From assembly GCA_905182985.1 (NCBI GenBank), contig CAJJDN010000111.1:305179-369178 (forward strand): a DNA stretch of 64,000 nt, written 5' to 3'. The notes beneath the pieces are model-generated. The model was given only the letters and a program-made list of their open reading frames with translations, ran no database searches and was not told where the DNA came from. The position numbers and the translations under genes are program-made. Shown one piece after another: positions 1 through 15,900 of the stretch. This stretch comes from Paramecium sonneborni (Eukaryota; Ciliophora; Oligohymenophorea; Peniculida; Parameciidae). Each line of letters starts with the position of its first letter. Position 1 is the stretch's first letter.

Positions 1-2145
1 CGATAAGATAATTCTTAATCTCTATCATGGGCTAGTTTAAGTAATAAATCCATTGGTTATATTTTAGGATTAGATATCTAAATAAATAATTAAATATAAG
101 ATTACATTAATTAAAGCTACAGCTAATGGGATAGCTCTTTTTACTTCCACATCTGAGAATTATAAAATATGTTAAAAGATTCTATAAACCATTTCACTGC
201 CAATATCTTCACTACTAGCAATTAAAGCAATTCCTAGAATAGCTACTTATTAAAGTTCATAATTCTTATCTATTTTTGTACCTTTATCATCAGATGTTAC
301 TTCTGAACAATATCCTAATAATTCTTAAACTTTAAGGACATTTCCAGTAGATGCATATGCCAGTGAAGTAATAGTAACTTTAGCATATTTACCAATCTTA
401 TGATTAATAAGAGCAAGTGATTCAATGATAACACTAGCTGCTTCTGCTTATCCAAGATAGAGTAAACCTAATCCAACTGCATAATATCTTGAAATTGACA
501 TATCAAATTATGTATCTGGTCTATCCATTAGAATTTGGACAATAGCATTTGCTACTTCATCATTACATTTTCCTACAAATATGAGACCTAAAGATAATGC
601 AGCCATTGCTGATAATTCAACACTAACTGATTCAATCAATACACTTATCAATTAATCTTATAATTCAACTCGTGCTGATCCTGCATATGCTAATCCCAAA
701 CCCATTACAGCACCAATCTTTACTTAAATTTCAGGATCCTCCAATTATTATAATAACATAGCTTATGCTGGTTAATTCTCATCTACTATTCCACTACAAA
801 ATAATCCTAATCCTATACAAGCTCCTGCTTTTGTATACATATCACTTAAATCAAAATATTAAGATATTTATTCTGTACCATTATCAATATTCCATAAATT
901 TATTAATCCTATACTAGCTACTGCTGCTATTGTTGTATGATCATTTTTAACATTACTCAACCATGAATTCTCTTTATTACTCATTAATGCATCTTTCTTA
1001 AATCCTGCATTTACAAATCCATTACAATATGTAGCTGCTAAATTTTTCTAAATCTATTCAAAATTTGCTTCTCTATTCTTTTCTTCCAAATGAGCTTTAT
1101 AAACTTAATCTGGTGTCTTTGGTTCCAATACTTCTAAATCTTTTGCCAAATTTATGTAAAATTAACTCAAATATTAATTTGCTGCTATCTTTTTTAAAGT
1201 CTCCTCATTAATTATTTCCTCATCTATTTAATATCTATGTCTAGCCAATTAAAATGCTAATTGCTTCTTTATTGTTGCATCTTCGCATTCTTAAAATACT
1301 TACTCAACCTTTCCTGGTTTATCAATACGTAATGCAATTCTCAAAGCATTTGTATATTCTTTAACTTTTAAACAAACATTATAAGCTGTCTAAAGCAATA
1401 CATCTAATTCATCCTAATCTGAACAAAATGGAACTATACTCATTAAATATACCAATATTCTCTAAATGTTTACTTGATTTACATACTAATTATAATTAAT
1501 TATTATTATTACTTATTCTAACTTTTATAACTAATCAACCTCACTTAATAAATCTATTGCATCATGTTCAGAATTATGATCCATAAAATATGGAACTATC
1601 TCATCTACCAAAAACAATAAATCATCAGCTCCTTCCTATTTTTATAATCTTATCTAAAATTCTGATCCAATATTTGCAGCTAAATGACTTAGATATTCAT
1701 GTCCCCAAAATTTGAATTCTTCCAATGTCCCTTCCTATAAATAAAGTAATGAATCTCTATCTCCTCCATAAGTCATTGCCAATACAGATAAAAAATCTGC
1801 CAATTGTTTCTATATTTTTTACATATTACATTCATACTTTAAATCTTGATGTCTCCAATCCATTATAATACTCTACCAATTTTCCATATGATTCTTTCAA
1901 GAATTTAAATGGCTTTGGCACAGAAGTCATTGAAGTTGTTGCTGAACGTACTTCTGTCTTTAGCTTCTCCAAACTTTCAGGATTATTTTAAATGACCTCC
2001 TCCACATATTATTCTAACCTGTTTTTCAACTCTAAATCTTATTCTGACTAAAAATAACATTTATTTCCATCATTACCAGCTATACAACCTATTTACCTGG
2101 CTTCTTTTGTGCCTTATTATCTAATGATACCTTCTTTTCTTCCAT
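1..2145 (-). CDS. RPN1: 26S proteasome regulatory subunit RPN1 (PSMD2), C-terminus cut by window edge
   Basis: Scaffold subunit of the 19S regulatory particle base, which docks ubiquitin receptors and the deubiquitinase Ubp6. The N-terminal part carries the family signature [14 protein letters not shown] (RPN1 has [14 protein letters not shown]). Further on, the toroid repeat region reads [18 protein letters not shown] followed by AIPLALAL, very close to animal and yeast RPN1. The start is the ATG at 2143-2145 ([12 protein letters not shown]). Introns at 2048-2076 (29 nt), 1810-1837 (28 nt) and 78-105 (28 nt), all GT..TAG, restore the frame; further ones are possible. The reading frame continues past position 1, so the extreme C-terminus is missing. 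TAA and TAG occur in frame many times and must code for Gln. Confidence 0.93.
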
Positions 2146-2223
2146 CTTTTAAATTCTTAAAAAAAATTAATTTAATTAGCAACACCAGTATGTTTGAGAT
2201 TTTATATAATATATGTAATATTT

Positions 2224-4649
<2,426 letters not shown>

Positions 4650-4792
4650 CCCTTTGAAAATTTGAATTATTTATATATAAAATATAAACTCAGTTTATCA
4701 ATATACTAATATATTTTTAGAAATTTATAATCATCTCAAAGATATCTAATTTAAATGCTAAAATCTATATTCTCCAATCTTTTCAAACACTT

Positions 4793-5457
4793 TCATTTAC
4801 TTTCTGAAACATTTTTACAATAGGAACAATTTTTAAAATTTTATAACTTTTAGGTTTTTATTAATTGCTCTTTCTTATAATTTATTTCACTCGAATTTTC
4901 AAAATTATAGCTATTAATAACTGGTACCTATTCATGTTATTTTTAATAAAATTCTATTATCTATAATTATTCAATTGTAATATATAATTTTTTTTAAGTC
5001 CAGAAAATTTTCATTTGGTTTTTAGACTATAGATATTGATATTAATGTTTTAAGATAGTTTCTTCAGTATACAAATTATTTATCTAAATAAAATCTGAAA
5101 ACCAGTACAAACTTTAAGAAGTATTAAATGTAAAATAATTTATAAAAAGTATTTAGTTAATTATGATTAATTTATCTTTTCATCTATGGGAAGGAAAATC
5201 AAACTTTTAAATTATCCTAATCATATTGCATATCTTAATCAAGAATGAATTATATCAATTTATTTCCTTAAAATTTATCATCCTATAAGTTTTAAATTCC
5301 AACTCACTTTTTCTTATTTTTTACTGAAATGTCTTTTTTTACATTTGGTTGATATCCCCTTTTTCAAATTTTCCAGATGAAATTACATAATTGAAATTTA
5401 ACTAATGTTTCTTTTCTATAAATTCTTGGTGACATTTATAATTATCGATTTCATCAT
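4793..5457 (-). CDS. Hypothetical protein of about 197 residues, three introns
   Basis: I do not recognise this protein. Four exons join in one frame when introns at 5283-5307 (25 nt), 5184-5204 (21 nt) and 5084-5108 (25 nt) are removed. All are GT..AG, and two of the three have a length that is not a multiple of three or contain an in-frame TGA, so the continuity is unlikely to be chance. The start is a double ATG at 5457 (MMKSIIINVTKN). The product is basic, rich in Lys, Gln and Asn, has no obvious signal peptide or membrane segment, and ends with a CSYC pair (NCSYCKNVSESK) before TGA at 4793-4795. It lies head-to-head with the membrane protein gene starting at 5590, with about 130 bp between the starts. 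Confidence 0.6.
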
Positions 5458-5589
5458 TTTTTTATAAAACTTAGGATTCCAATATATTTTATTTAATATA
5501 TGATTAATAAGTATACCTTATTATTCAAAGACTTGACATTAGAATTAAAATATTAGGAATTCTAATAGCAAAAAAAGAGGAAGCCTCTG

Positions 5590-6993
5590 ATGTAGAAGTT
5601 GATATTTATCATTTTTCTTGTAATTATAGCTAAATTAATTGCTCTCATAATGAACTTTGATTTGAAAGAACTTTATGTAACCATAGGTTACTTAATTGCA
5701 ATACTAAGCCTGGCTTTTATACTTAAATTTAAGCCTCAATTAAGCAGATGGACCTTGATCATAATAAACTATTTAACCTTATTAACTTATTCTTAAACAG
5801 ATGAAGGGTAAAATCAATATCAATATTAATTATAATCAGCATTAATAGTTTCCTTCCAATTTATTGTTATAAATACTGGAGAATTTTTGGATGCATTAAT
5901 GCAAGTGATTTCTTTTTTTTCATTCTACCTTTCCTATTTTATACTGTATTAACCAAATTTTCCTTACTCAATTGCACTTACAACATTCTTATTTGAATTC
6001 TTACTAATAGTTACATTTTATAATAATATCTCTGCTGAAAGATCAAAGTTTAAACTTACAATAATAGATGATAAATGGGATTAAATTCTAGAAAATATGA
6101 TGGTTGAACCATGCATTATTTTTAATTTCAATCTTTTAAAAACATCCTTTGTTTTAAAGAAATCAATAGATTTTATTTATGGAATCGATACAACAGAATA
6201 GTTAATATAGTTTTTAAGAAATTCAAATGTGAATTAAGATTCGAAAATAAATTTAGAGGATTTTATTTTTAAAAAGGTAAAACAATTATGTAAAGATAAT
6301 ATACAATTGTGGAATCAAAAACTAACAATTAAATACAATAAAAAATTACATGATATATATTATTCAATACTTTCCGAAACTTCTCCAATAATTGTGATAA
6401 AAATTAAGTAATTTAAGTTCTCACACATTGAAAAGGATTCTGATTTAGAAAAAAATTATTAATACAAATACAAAATTTTACTAAAAAGTATCTTTCTTTA
6501 ATTAAGATTCATTGGCTAATATTCGATACCTTGTCTAAATAGTATTTTGAAGATAATCTTGTATCATTATTTACTTGAAAAAAGAGATAACAAATCAATT
6601 GCACCAATAAAAATTGATAAGGTTGTAAAATAAATGAAATTAATCTACCCATAAATGCAAATATCTATTGAGAATTGTTAATCAAGTTTTCGTGTCTTAG
6701 GTTAAAAAGATTCATTGTATTTGGTTTTAATGGAAGTCTTTGAAACTATGTTATCGAAACAAATCCATATAAAAATAATAAATTAGGAATTTTCTAAAAA
6801 ATTTATAATTTATGGAATTCTCAATGAGAGAGCAAAAGAAAAATTGAATTCCAGACTTCTATACTATAAAAAAAATGTGGAAATTATTGAGATTACTGAT
6901 TAATGTAATTTTATCTATATAATTTAAGGTGTTAGTTTAATTCTTCAATGTGAGGCTTAGGACTTAAAGCATAATAAAAATGAGTCTATATGA
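5590..6993 (+). CDS. Polytopic membrane protein with degenerate histidine-kinase-like cytosolic part
   Basis: Intronless frame of 467 residues from ATG 5590 (MQKLIFIIFLVII) to TGA 6991-6993. Roughly the first 150 residues contain about five hydrophobic segments. Next comes a PAS-like stretch (WDQILENMMVEPCIIFNFN), then a helical region with GQYSIPCLNSILK, where hybrid histidine kinases of ciliates have a segment like HELRTPLN, and then a region resembling the start of an ATPase domain. The phospho-acceptor His and the usual N and G boxes are not visible, so a kinase activity is unlikely. The family assignment is inference from pattern and order only; it could be an unrelated membrane protein. 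Confidence 0.6.
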
Positions 6994-7083
6994 TTTATAT
7001 CTATCTTGATAATATTTTTTAAACTTAATAAAAATGTTTTTAATTAATAATAATAAGTTATTAGTTTATTTTTAAAAATTCAA

Positions 7084-10000
7084 ATGGCAGATTATAATGA
7101 AAGTTAGCAGCTTTAATTAGAAGATGATTTTTGTAAAATTTTCAACATGGTAGGTAAATAATAACCAAATAACATAAACATAAATGAATTAGAAACACTG
7201 AATATGAGGAGTGTAAAATATTTACAAATTTCATTAAAATCATTAAATTTGAATTCGAAATAATTTTAGGATAAATCAATAAAATTGAATGTAAAATTAC
7301 CAATGATAAGAAATAATATAATTGAATATCAAATACATTAGACTTATGATATAGGAAAAGATGGGAAATAGTTTATGTTTAATGCTTAATTTAGATCTAA
7401 TTTCTAATTGACAGAAAATAGTTTAGGACAAATAAATTCAGCTGTAATTTATTTTTAAGTATTTTCTTTGGATGTCGAAATTGGTAAAGGTGAATTTTTA
7501 CTTTCTTCAATGATAATAGATAGATTGAGATGTTTTACTTATAAGATTCCAATTTAATAATTAGGTTAGGTGTAATCTAAAAACAATAAGAAGGGAAAAA
7601 TGGAAAAGTTAATAGAGACAGGATAGATTGAATTTGAAGTGTAATTGTAGGATATTGATGCAAGAAGTTAGAATGTAGATTAATCTCCAAAGAAGGAAAT
7701 TGATATAGAAGAGCAAGTCTAAAAGATTTATGAAAAGGTAACTGAATAAAATTAGAAGGAAAAAGAAAGAAAGAGATAGATGAAATAATAATAAGAGGAA
7801 GAAATGAATTAACAGTTAATTTCTTAGCTTTAAACATTCTAGCTTTATTTAAATGTAGGAAAGTTGGTTCATTTGAATTAAGCTCTTTGTTAAGAGAAAA
7901 TTGATGATGAGTAAATTAATTTATTTCTAAAATTTAAATCATATGGAACATAAGAAATAAATTAAACTCCTGTCAATTGGAATACATCTAAATGGTTTAT
8001 TAATTATACAGTGAGATGTCCAATTACAATAACATCTTTGAATAAAATGGAGAATATTCCTTGGATTTTAGAGTTATGGGCTAAACATACTTAAAACAAT
8101 TAAGATATTTTAGTAGGAATAGCAAGATTGTAATTGGGAGCATTGAATGCACTAATACTTAATTAAAATCCATTGGTTGTTATTTAAACTCTTCGAAATA
8201 ATCTATCTCCATAAATAATATTTGATGAAGACATTCCATTTGAAGATTTAAGAACTAAATAAACTATGGCTATAATTAAAATTAAATTGGCTTTTGGAAC
8301 AAATCCTTAAATCAATAAATTAGTAAATACTGAAATCACCTATGTTGATGAATCAATTGATGAAGAACCTGAAGACGTTCCTATTGACAATGTTAATGAA
8401 CCTGAGAAACAACCTGAACCTCCACAAATAGAATAACCTATAGTTTATGAGAAGATCCCTTTATAAGAATGTCTTATTACTACTCTAAATAAAATCAGTT
8501 AAACTATACGTATTTTACCTAAAGAATAATACATATTAATTGATGAATTCAATGATATTGTTTTGTAACTTTGTGGTTTAAATTTTAATAAGAGAATGAT
8601 TACTTCACTTTCACAATACATTTAATTTGATTAATCTACTTTAGATTGGCATATATTTTTATAAAGCTGGTAAGCATTCACTAGTTATAAAAAATAATTG
8701 AAATTAAATTATACTAAAATATATGCAAATTTTTATCAATAAGCTTTGAAAATATTCCCAAGTATTAATGCTTTAGAAAGAGAGTTGCCACATGGTAATT
8801 TTGGATTGGTTAATAGATAACAACTGAAAGAATTTTTATTAGCATGTAAAGGAGGAAATATACCTTCAGGTCCTTCTTTTTCAGCTATTACAGTGAATTC
8901 TGTTTTTGAAACATTGGAAGTTAATAGTGATGATTAAGTATAAATCTCAGATTTAGTGGATTATTTAAGATAATTTGAAGTATAAGGGGAAATATCAAAG
9001 ATATATGTTCCAATATTTTAATTAGCTTCAATTATTGAAAAGAATATTTAAATTTGGATTCGTAACAACAAATAATAAATGGATGAGTACATTAATAATA
9101 GGGAATTTTAATAGGAATTGAGAGCTTAAAATATTATGGAAATATTTTAAGATTTAGGATTAAATTGTACCTTATTAGATGCAGTGACAATTTTAAATTA
9201 AATTGGAGATTACAATAATGTTGAAAATTAAGATGGATAAAAGATTTGTACAGAGATTGCTTTTTGGAAATATATTGATTGGTTATTTTAAAATGAAATT
9301 GTTGTAAAAGAACCTTCTAGTCCTATAGCAGTACCATAACCAAAAGTTAATGGGATTAAAAAACCATAACCAATTGATTTTTAATTTTTAGAAACACAAT
9401 TAATAATAGATTTTATTTAACTTACATATTTAGAGGGTGAGAAATATTAATTATAAATTTAATTGGAAAATACAGGTTTAAGTGTTACAACACCTAAGAC
9501 CTAAATATTAAAAGCGAATTTTTATGAAAATGGTTAAATTCCTCTAAATATGAGGGCTATTTGTACATTAAGTGATAAATTTTCTCATGATTTTAGAAAG
9601 ACTTTACATGATAGAATGGAATTTTCAGGTTTAAGTATAATTCTGTTTAAAGATAATAATATATTTAGAGGAAGTTTAGCTAGTGAAGAGATTCTAACAA
9701 TAGAAAATGAAAAAGAGACATTTTTTGTATAATTATTTGATGAAGTAAAAGGAATGGATGCAACTTTAATAGAATTTAAGATGAGTATTAAATAGTAAGT
9801 TAAAGATGAAAAACCATAGGAGAGATGGTAACTATTTAATGCTGAAGGTCATATTCAATAAGAGGCTTAAATAAGTTAAGAGGAAATTTTAAATATTCTG
9901 AAACCTGAAATTATGCATACATTTAGAATTAATATCAAATAAATAAATTGGTATAAGAATTTGAAGTTTAGTTCTTTAAAAGTGAAAGTATCTCTAACTA

Positions 10001-12180
10001 CTGATAAGAAGATATTAAAAGAAGCAATACCATGTTTTACAAGTGATGATTTTAACGATGATTTTGATATCATTGTTGAATATCAAGTGAAATGTGATTA
10101 AGTATTAGCAACTTAATTATCTAAATGTCATTTATAAATCTAGCTTCTTTTGAATTGTAATTCATAAATCAAATAATTAATTGGTTATTTACCAATAAAA
10201 CCATTATTTGAAGAAAGCAAAGTTACAGGAGAAATTCCATTAGATGATTGTGTAACTGGAGCATTTATATGTACATTAAATCTAGATACTGTTTATAGTA
10301 CTGATCAAATAGTAGAATAAATTGTATAAGTAGATGAGAGACTGAAATTTTAAAAAAAGATTATAATTCGTATAATGGAATTAATTTTACTTGATTACAA
10401 AAATGAATTAGGAGAGATTTATTTTATGTTAGTAGATCCTTTGAATATGTCAGAATCTTATGAAATTAGACCAAATACTCCTTCTATATTGAATACTTAA
10501 GATTGTATTTTTATTATATCTGAGAATGAATTATAAAGTGATGTTGTAGAATTATAAGTTAGATCTGTAATGTTGGGAGAAGATAAAATAATAGGAAATG
10601 TTTCTATTTAATTGAAATAATTGAATAATGAAGGTATATTTGGTGAAAGCAATTACTTAAGGGTTGATACAAAGGCATCTTCTTTAGAAATTGCTGCTAG
10701 AGTAGGAGTTAAAGTGATTTATGTTTGTGCTAAGGAGACAAGTAATGATAATTATTTAAATGCTTTTCGATATCCAGCAATTAAAGAATTAGAGAATTAA
10801 TAAAATATTGAATTGTACTTGAGAAATAAGTTATAATTCTCATATTCAGAAATAAATTTTTTAACATCTTTGATAAAAAATGATGTTTTCTCCACTTTAA
10901 TTTTGAAACCTCTAGAATTAAAAGTTGAACAATCTATAATTGTTGATTTATTGAAAGAGTTTACATTTTATGATTCAAATTAATTAAGATATGTAAATCC
11001 AAACATTTTAGCAACAATATTTGGATATTTTAATATGCCAGATTTTAGGGATTAATTTATATAATAAATTCATAAAAGAATGCCTAATGATTTTTAATGT
11101 CTCGCTAATCAATTTGATTATTTAACATTTTTAGCTCATTTATAAAAATGTTTACCTAATGTTACACCATTATTTAAAATAGATATGTAAGGACCAATAT
11201 AACATGAAGTTTTATAAGTAATTAAAAAGAGTCCAATTAAACATTAAGAAGAAAAGGTGCCACAATTTAATTATAAACAGTTGCATTTTCATTTTGAATG
11301 TGGAAAAAATTTAAATGCTTTAACAAAGAGAATTCCAAATTCTATACTGAAATTTCCCTAATTAGATTAAGAATCAAAAGTATTTCATTGTTCAGCTAAT
11401 CCAAATTATGATGCATTGATAAGTGTGGATGTTTAAAAATATTAAAATTTATAAGTATAGATATTTGATAAAAAATATTCAGTAGATGATAAAGAATTTT
11501 ATAAATATAATTTAATTGGTTAAGCTACAATATATTTTGATTAGATTAGTTAATAATAATTTCCATAAGTGATTTAATTATAATTAGAAAATTAAGAACA
11601 TAGTTTTAATTAAACAAGTATAATTCCTTATCTTAATATAAAAATTTGGACTGATAATGAAGAGATAGTGCCTTAAATTGTTAAAAAGTAGTCTCCAACA
11701 AAGACTGTAGTTTAAACATCAAAAGAAACAGTACGTAGATTAGTATTTGATTAAGATAATAATGAGAATGATTCAGGTAAAGATAATGCAACAATTAAAA
11801 ATTTGGAGAAAGAATTAGAAGATCATTTAAAATCATTGAAAAAAAAGAGATAAGAATAAACATAAACAGAATAGAATGATGATGAGAAAGCAAAAGAATA
11901 AACTAAATCTTAATAAGAAGGTGATGGAATTAGTAATTAAGGTAGAAAATAATAGCCTAAGAAGATTGAGAAAATGAAACCTTAAGCATATTCTTCTTCT
12001 GGTTCATCTTCTTAATAGAATCCACCAAAGAGTTCTTCTTCAGGGAATAGATTAGAAAAAATTGATGAAAAATTACCAATTAATGGAGCTGAGTTGAAGA
12101 GAATAGAAAAAATACTTAGATTGAATAATTTACCAGTTGATAAATATGATTCTCTTTAAGATGATTCAGATTATGAATGA
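7084..12180 (+). CDS. Large multi-C2 protein, C2CD3-like (centriolar)
   Basis: Uninterrupted frame of 1698 residues from ATG 7084 (MADYNESQQLQLEDD) to TGA 12178-12180, needing no intron. Around residues 340-410 it reads DILVGIARLQLGALN, then NPLVVIQTL, then MAIIKIKLAFGTNPQI. This order resembles the C2 domains of C2CD3 (a (L)LVGIAK-L segment, PVV.V, and a LALG...QI end). Several other beta-rich segments suggest more C2 domains. The C-terminal 150 residues are charged and low complexity (SSSGSSS, KKKRQEQ) and end NNLPVDKYDSLQ. C2CD3 controls centriole length and distal appendages, which would suit the basal bodies of a ciliate. The family call is moderate; the gene itself is clear. Confidence 0.72.
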
Positions 12181-12249
12181 TTTATATTTGTTTTTAAAAT
12201 ATTAATTGATTATTAATGTAATAAAAATTGGTGTTTATAAATTAAAATA

Positions 12250-12975
12250 ATGTAATAGCGGGAAGAATAATTTACACTTTATAAGTTACTTAATGTAGAA
12301 CCAAAAGCAACACAGAATGAAATAGTATTAAGTTAATTCTATTTTTAGAAAAAATCATATAGATAATTAGCTTTGCAATTACATCCAGATAAGAATCAAT
12401 AAGATGTAAATGCAAAGGAGAAATTTCAGAAAATATCTGAAGCTTATTAAATTCTTTCAAATGATGAAAAGAGAAAAATGTATGATGAAACTGGAATGAT
12501 AGAGGGAATGGATGAATTTAAAAATGCATATGAATTTTATAGAAATTTATATCCTAAAATAAGTAAAGAGGATATTGATAAATATGAATTGAAGTATAGA
12601 TTTAGTAAAGAAGAAGAGAATGACTTGATTTAATTTTATAATAAGTAAATAAATTAGAATATATTTTTTAGGAATAAAGGTAATGTAAAGTGTTTGTTAG
12701 AGAATATAATATTGAGTAAGAATGAAGATATACCTCGTTTTTAAGAGTTTTATGATAGAATGATAAAAGAGAAATAGATAGGAGATTATAAGATATATTG
12801 GAGTAGTAGAAATAAAATAAAGACATTAAGGGAAGATCCAGAAGTATAGAAGATTGATATGGATCAATTGACAAAATAGATAAGATAGAGACCAAAGAAT
12901 ACATTTGATTAATTTATTTAATAAATGGAAGAGAAATATTAGAAGCCAAAGAAGGTAAAGAGTTCAAAAAAATGA
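12250..12975 (+). CDS. J-domain protein, DNAJC9-like
   Basis: Co-chaperone of 233 residues with a J domain at about residues 8-75. The HPD motif is at residues 37-39 within LALQLHPDKN, preceded by ATQNEIKKSYR and followed by FQKISEAYQILSNDEKRKMYDE. The downstream part (NLYPKISKEDIDKYELKYRFSKEE, split here as a pattern of KIS.EDI..YE..Y) matches the DNAJC9 C-terminal region, a nuclear histone-binding co-chaperone. A 24-nt intron at 12325-12348 sits inside the J domain; its removal restores the canonical helix. It begins 69 bp after the upstream stop, and its own stop is 16 bp from the next start. Confidence 0.85.
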
Positions 12976-12991
12976 TTAATATATTTAATTA

Positions 12992-15900
12992 ATGAAATTT
13001 GCATTAATATTGGCGCTAGGAATTTTAAACGCAATAAGTGGCTCAAAAATAAGCAATAAAAACATATTATTACCTTTGGCTGACATTGAAGTAGAATATG
13101 AAATCACTGCAGAGGGAGGTTGTTTCGATTGGAGTGCTTCAAATAATGCTATAATAGTCACAGGACAAGATTCTTAAGGATGCTTGAAGTCTATTGGGAA
13201 AGTCAAAGTTATTACTAAGACGCCAAGTTAAACATTTATATATGTAAAATCGAAGTCTTCAGATACAACTTAATTTATAGTAGAAGTGGTTGTATAAGAA
13301 ATAAGCAGAATAAGTATAATAACAAAATAAAAATAATTGGATTTGGATACTTAAGAAGAATTACATGTTTAGGCATACGATGATAAGGATAACACATTCA
13401 CAACATTAGAAGGACTTAAATTCAATTGGATAGTAGGCTAATTGGAAATGGTTAAGTTTTCTGAATCAGGTTTAAAAGTATCAGAAAAAAGAGCAAGATT
13501 AGAATTTAATAGCGATATCATTGTAGTAAAAGGAAAGAAGGAAGGCAAAGAAAAAGTGTTTGCTAGTATTATAGAAAAGAAATATTAAGTTAATTTAATA
13601 GAAACAAATGTAGATTTAGTAGTGATTTAAAAATTTTAATTTTTCCCAGATTATCCAGTGTATTATTTACCTACATTTTCTATGATTTAATTCCATCTTC
13701 TAAGAGCAGATGGAAAAACATTAATATAATTACCAAGTAAAGCTCATTAATGGAGTACAACATCTACAATATCAACTATTGATCAAAATGGTGTTTTGAA
13801 AACATAGACTATAGAAAAGAATTTGAATCTTAAAGTATTAAATTCAAATTACAATTACATCTAAGCAATATATCATGTTGTGAATCCTAAATTTATTGAT
13901 ATTGATATTTGGGAAGATGGCAAAGAAAAGAGAGAAGGAAAAGTTACTCATTTAATTGTAGGAAGATTATATAGATTTTAAGCTTATTTAAAAGATGAAT
14001 TAAATTAAAGAATATATTCTACTAATCAGGAATTCTCATATGATTGTAAAGATATAATATTGAACGAATAAACAATCATATCTTATGTTGAAAAATAAAA
14101 TGTTAAATTAACATTCAAAAGAGAAAGTTTAGAATCTTTTACTAATATTCATTTTGTTCAACCTATTCAAATATAAACAGTTTTTAAGACTTACATACAT
14201 CTTCCAATTAATGAATAATATAATTTAGTTGTAAATGGAGGATCTGGACATTATAAATATTAATCAAGATATTAATCACCTTTCATTTTTGAAATCTTAA
14301 GTCCTTAGACTTTAGTAGCTTAAGATTTAGGAGAGAATATTTTAATAATTTATGATCAATTTAATGTATACAATAATTTAGAAATAACAGTCTATGTAAC
14401 AGATGTAAGTTAGATTTTACCATTTGAAAGAAGAAAAGAATTTATAGTAAAAGAAGCTGATGATACTTTCTATTAAGCTATTGGAGATCCTAAAATAGGA
14501 AATTATACATAATGTAGATCAGTTAAATTTACTCTTGATAATTTTGATATATTCACAACTCAATAAATAAAAGGAGATCTATCTAATTATTTGGTCTGTA
14601 ATGGTTTGAATTTATTATCATCAACACCAGGATAATACAATCTTTAAATCAATACTCAAAAGATATCAGTTACACAGTAAGTTAGAGTCTATGATTATTT
14701 ACATTTCGAAAAATCAGAATATTATGTAACTCCTCATTCTACTATTACAACTAAGGTTTTTGGAGGACCTACTACTTGGGATTAAACTCCATACAATGAG
14801 AAATTATCAGAAGGAATTACTAAAATTGATATGGAAAAATATCATTTCAACTGTTTCTAAGAAAAGGCTTAATTCATTATCACTAGAATTAATAAATAAT
14901 CAGATTTATTGCCTAATCCCAAACTTGTTAGTAACACTCTACCTGTAATTTGTTAATTACCTAGTGCTTTCAAAATCTTTAATGAAAAAAATCAAGAAGT
15001 TAGTTGGTTATTCAAAGAAGAAACTATATAAATTAATATAGTTGCTGTATATAATAAATATTTATATTACAACTCTAGTAGTCTATAATTAAATTACTTT
15101 ACACGTGGACTAAAATATTAGAATAGATATTTATCATATGATATTTAATCAGGAATATCTGATTGTAAATTTATTGTTGCTTCTGAAAATTATACTGATC
15201 ATAAAGATGTTTTCCCAATTATTTAAAGTGAATTAGATTTAATTGTACATCACACTTTAAAATTGATTCCAAGTGGTGAGCAATATGTTCTTATTGATTA
15301 AATTGTCTTTTTCAGAATAGAATCCTCAACCAACAATATTCAATGTTAGTATGATAATAATATAATTGGATGTCAAAAAGATTCAGTTACCATTACACCT
15401 AAAAAATTAGGTCAATTCTAATTAGTAGTTTATGATTTATCACTTAATTACAGTGTTTCAGCAACACTTAATGTTATTAATCCATCTTAATTAAATTTAG
15501 AATTAAGTTAATAAATAACTGTAGTTGGAAATTCCATTAATGCAACTTCATTCTTCAATAATCACAACAAGTTAGTTTATGTAACTAATTGGACCCCTCT
15601 ACATTTGATTGATAATTTTGGATTTAATAATATCAATCAAGCCAATAATTAGTTTATTATCACTCCAAATAGAGAAGGTCTATTTAAATTATAAACATAA
15701 TATGATTCTATCAATTCTAATCAAGTGGATTTGAAGGTTTATCCTAAATTACAGGCTGAAACTGTTTATATGCCAACTGAATGTGAAACCCATGTTATAT
15801 TCATCCATTACCCTTAGTTCACTTATTCTGTCAGTTCAAGTTAAAATTTAGAAGCTTCTGTTAGCCAAAATATTGTTACTATTAAATCTAAAGCAGAAAA

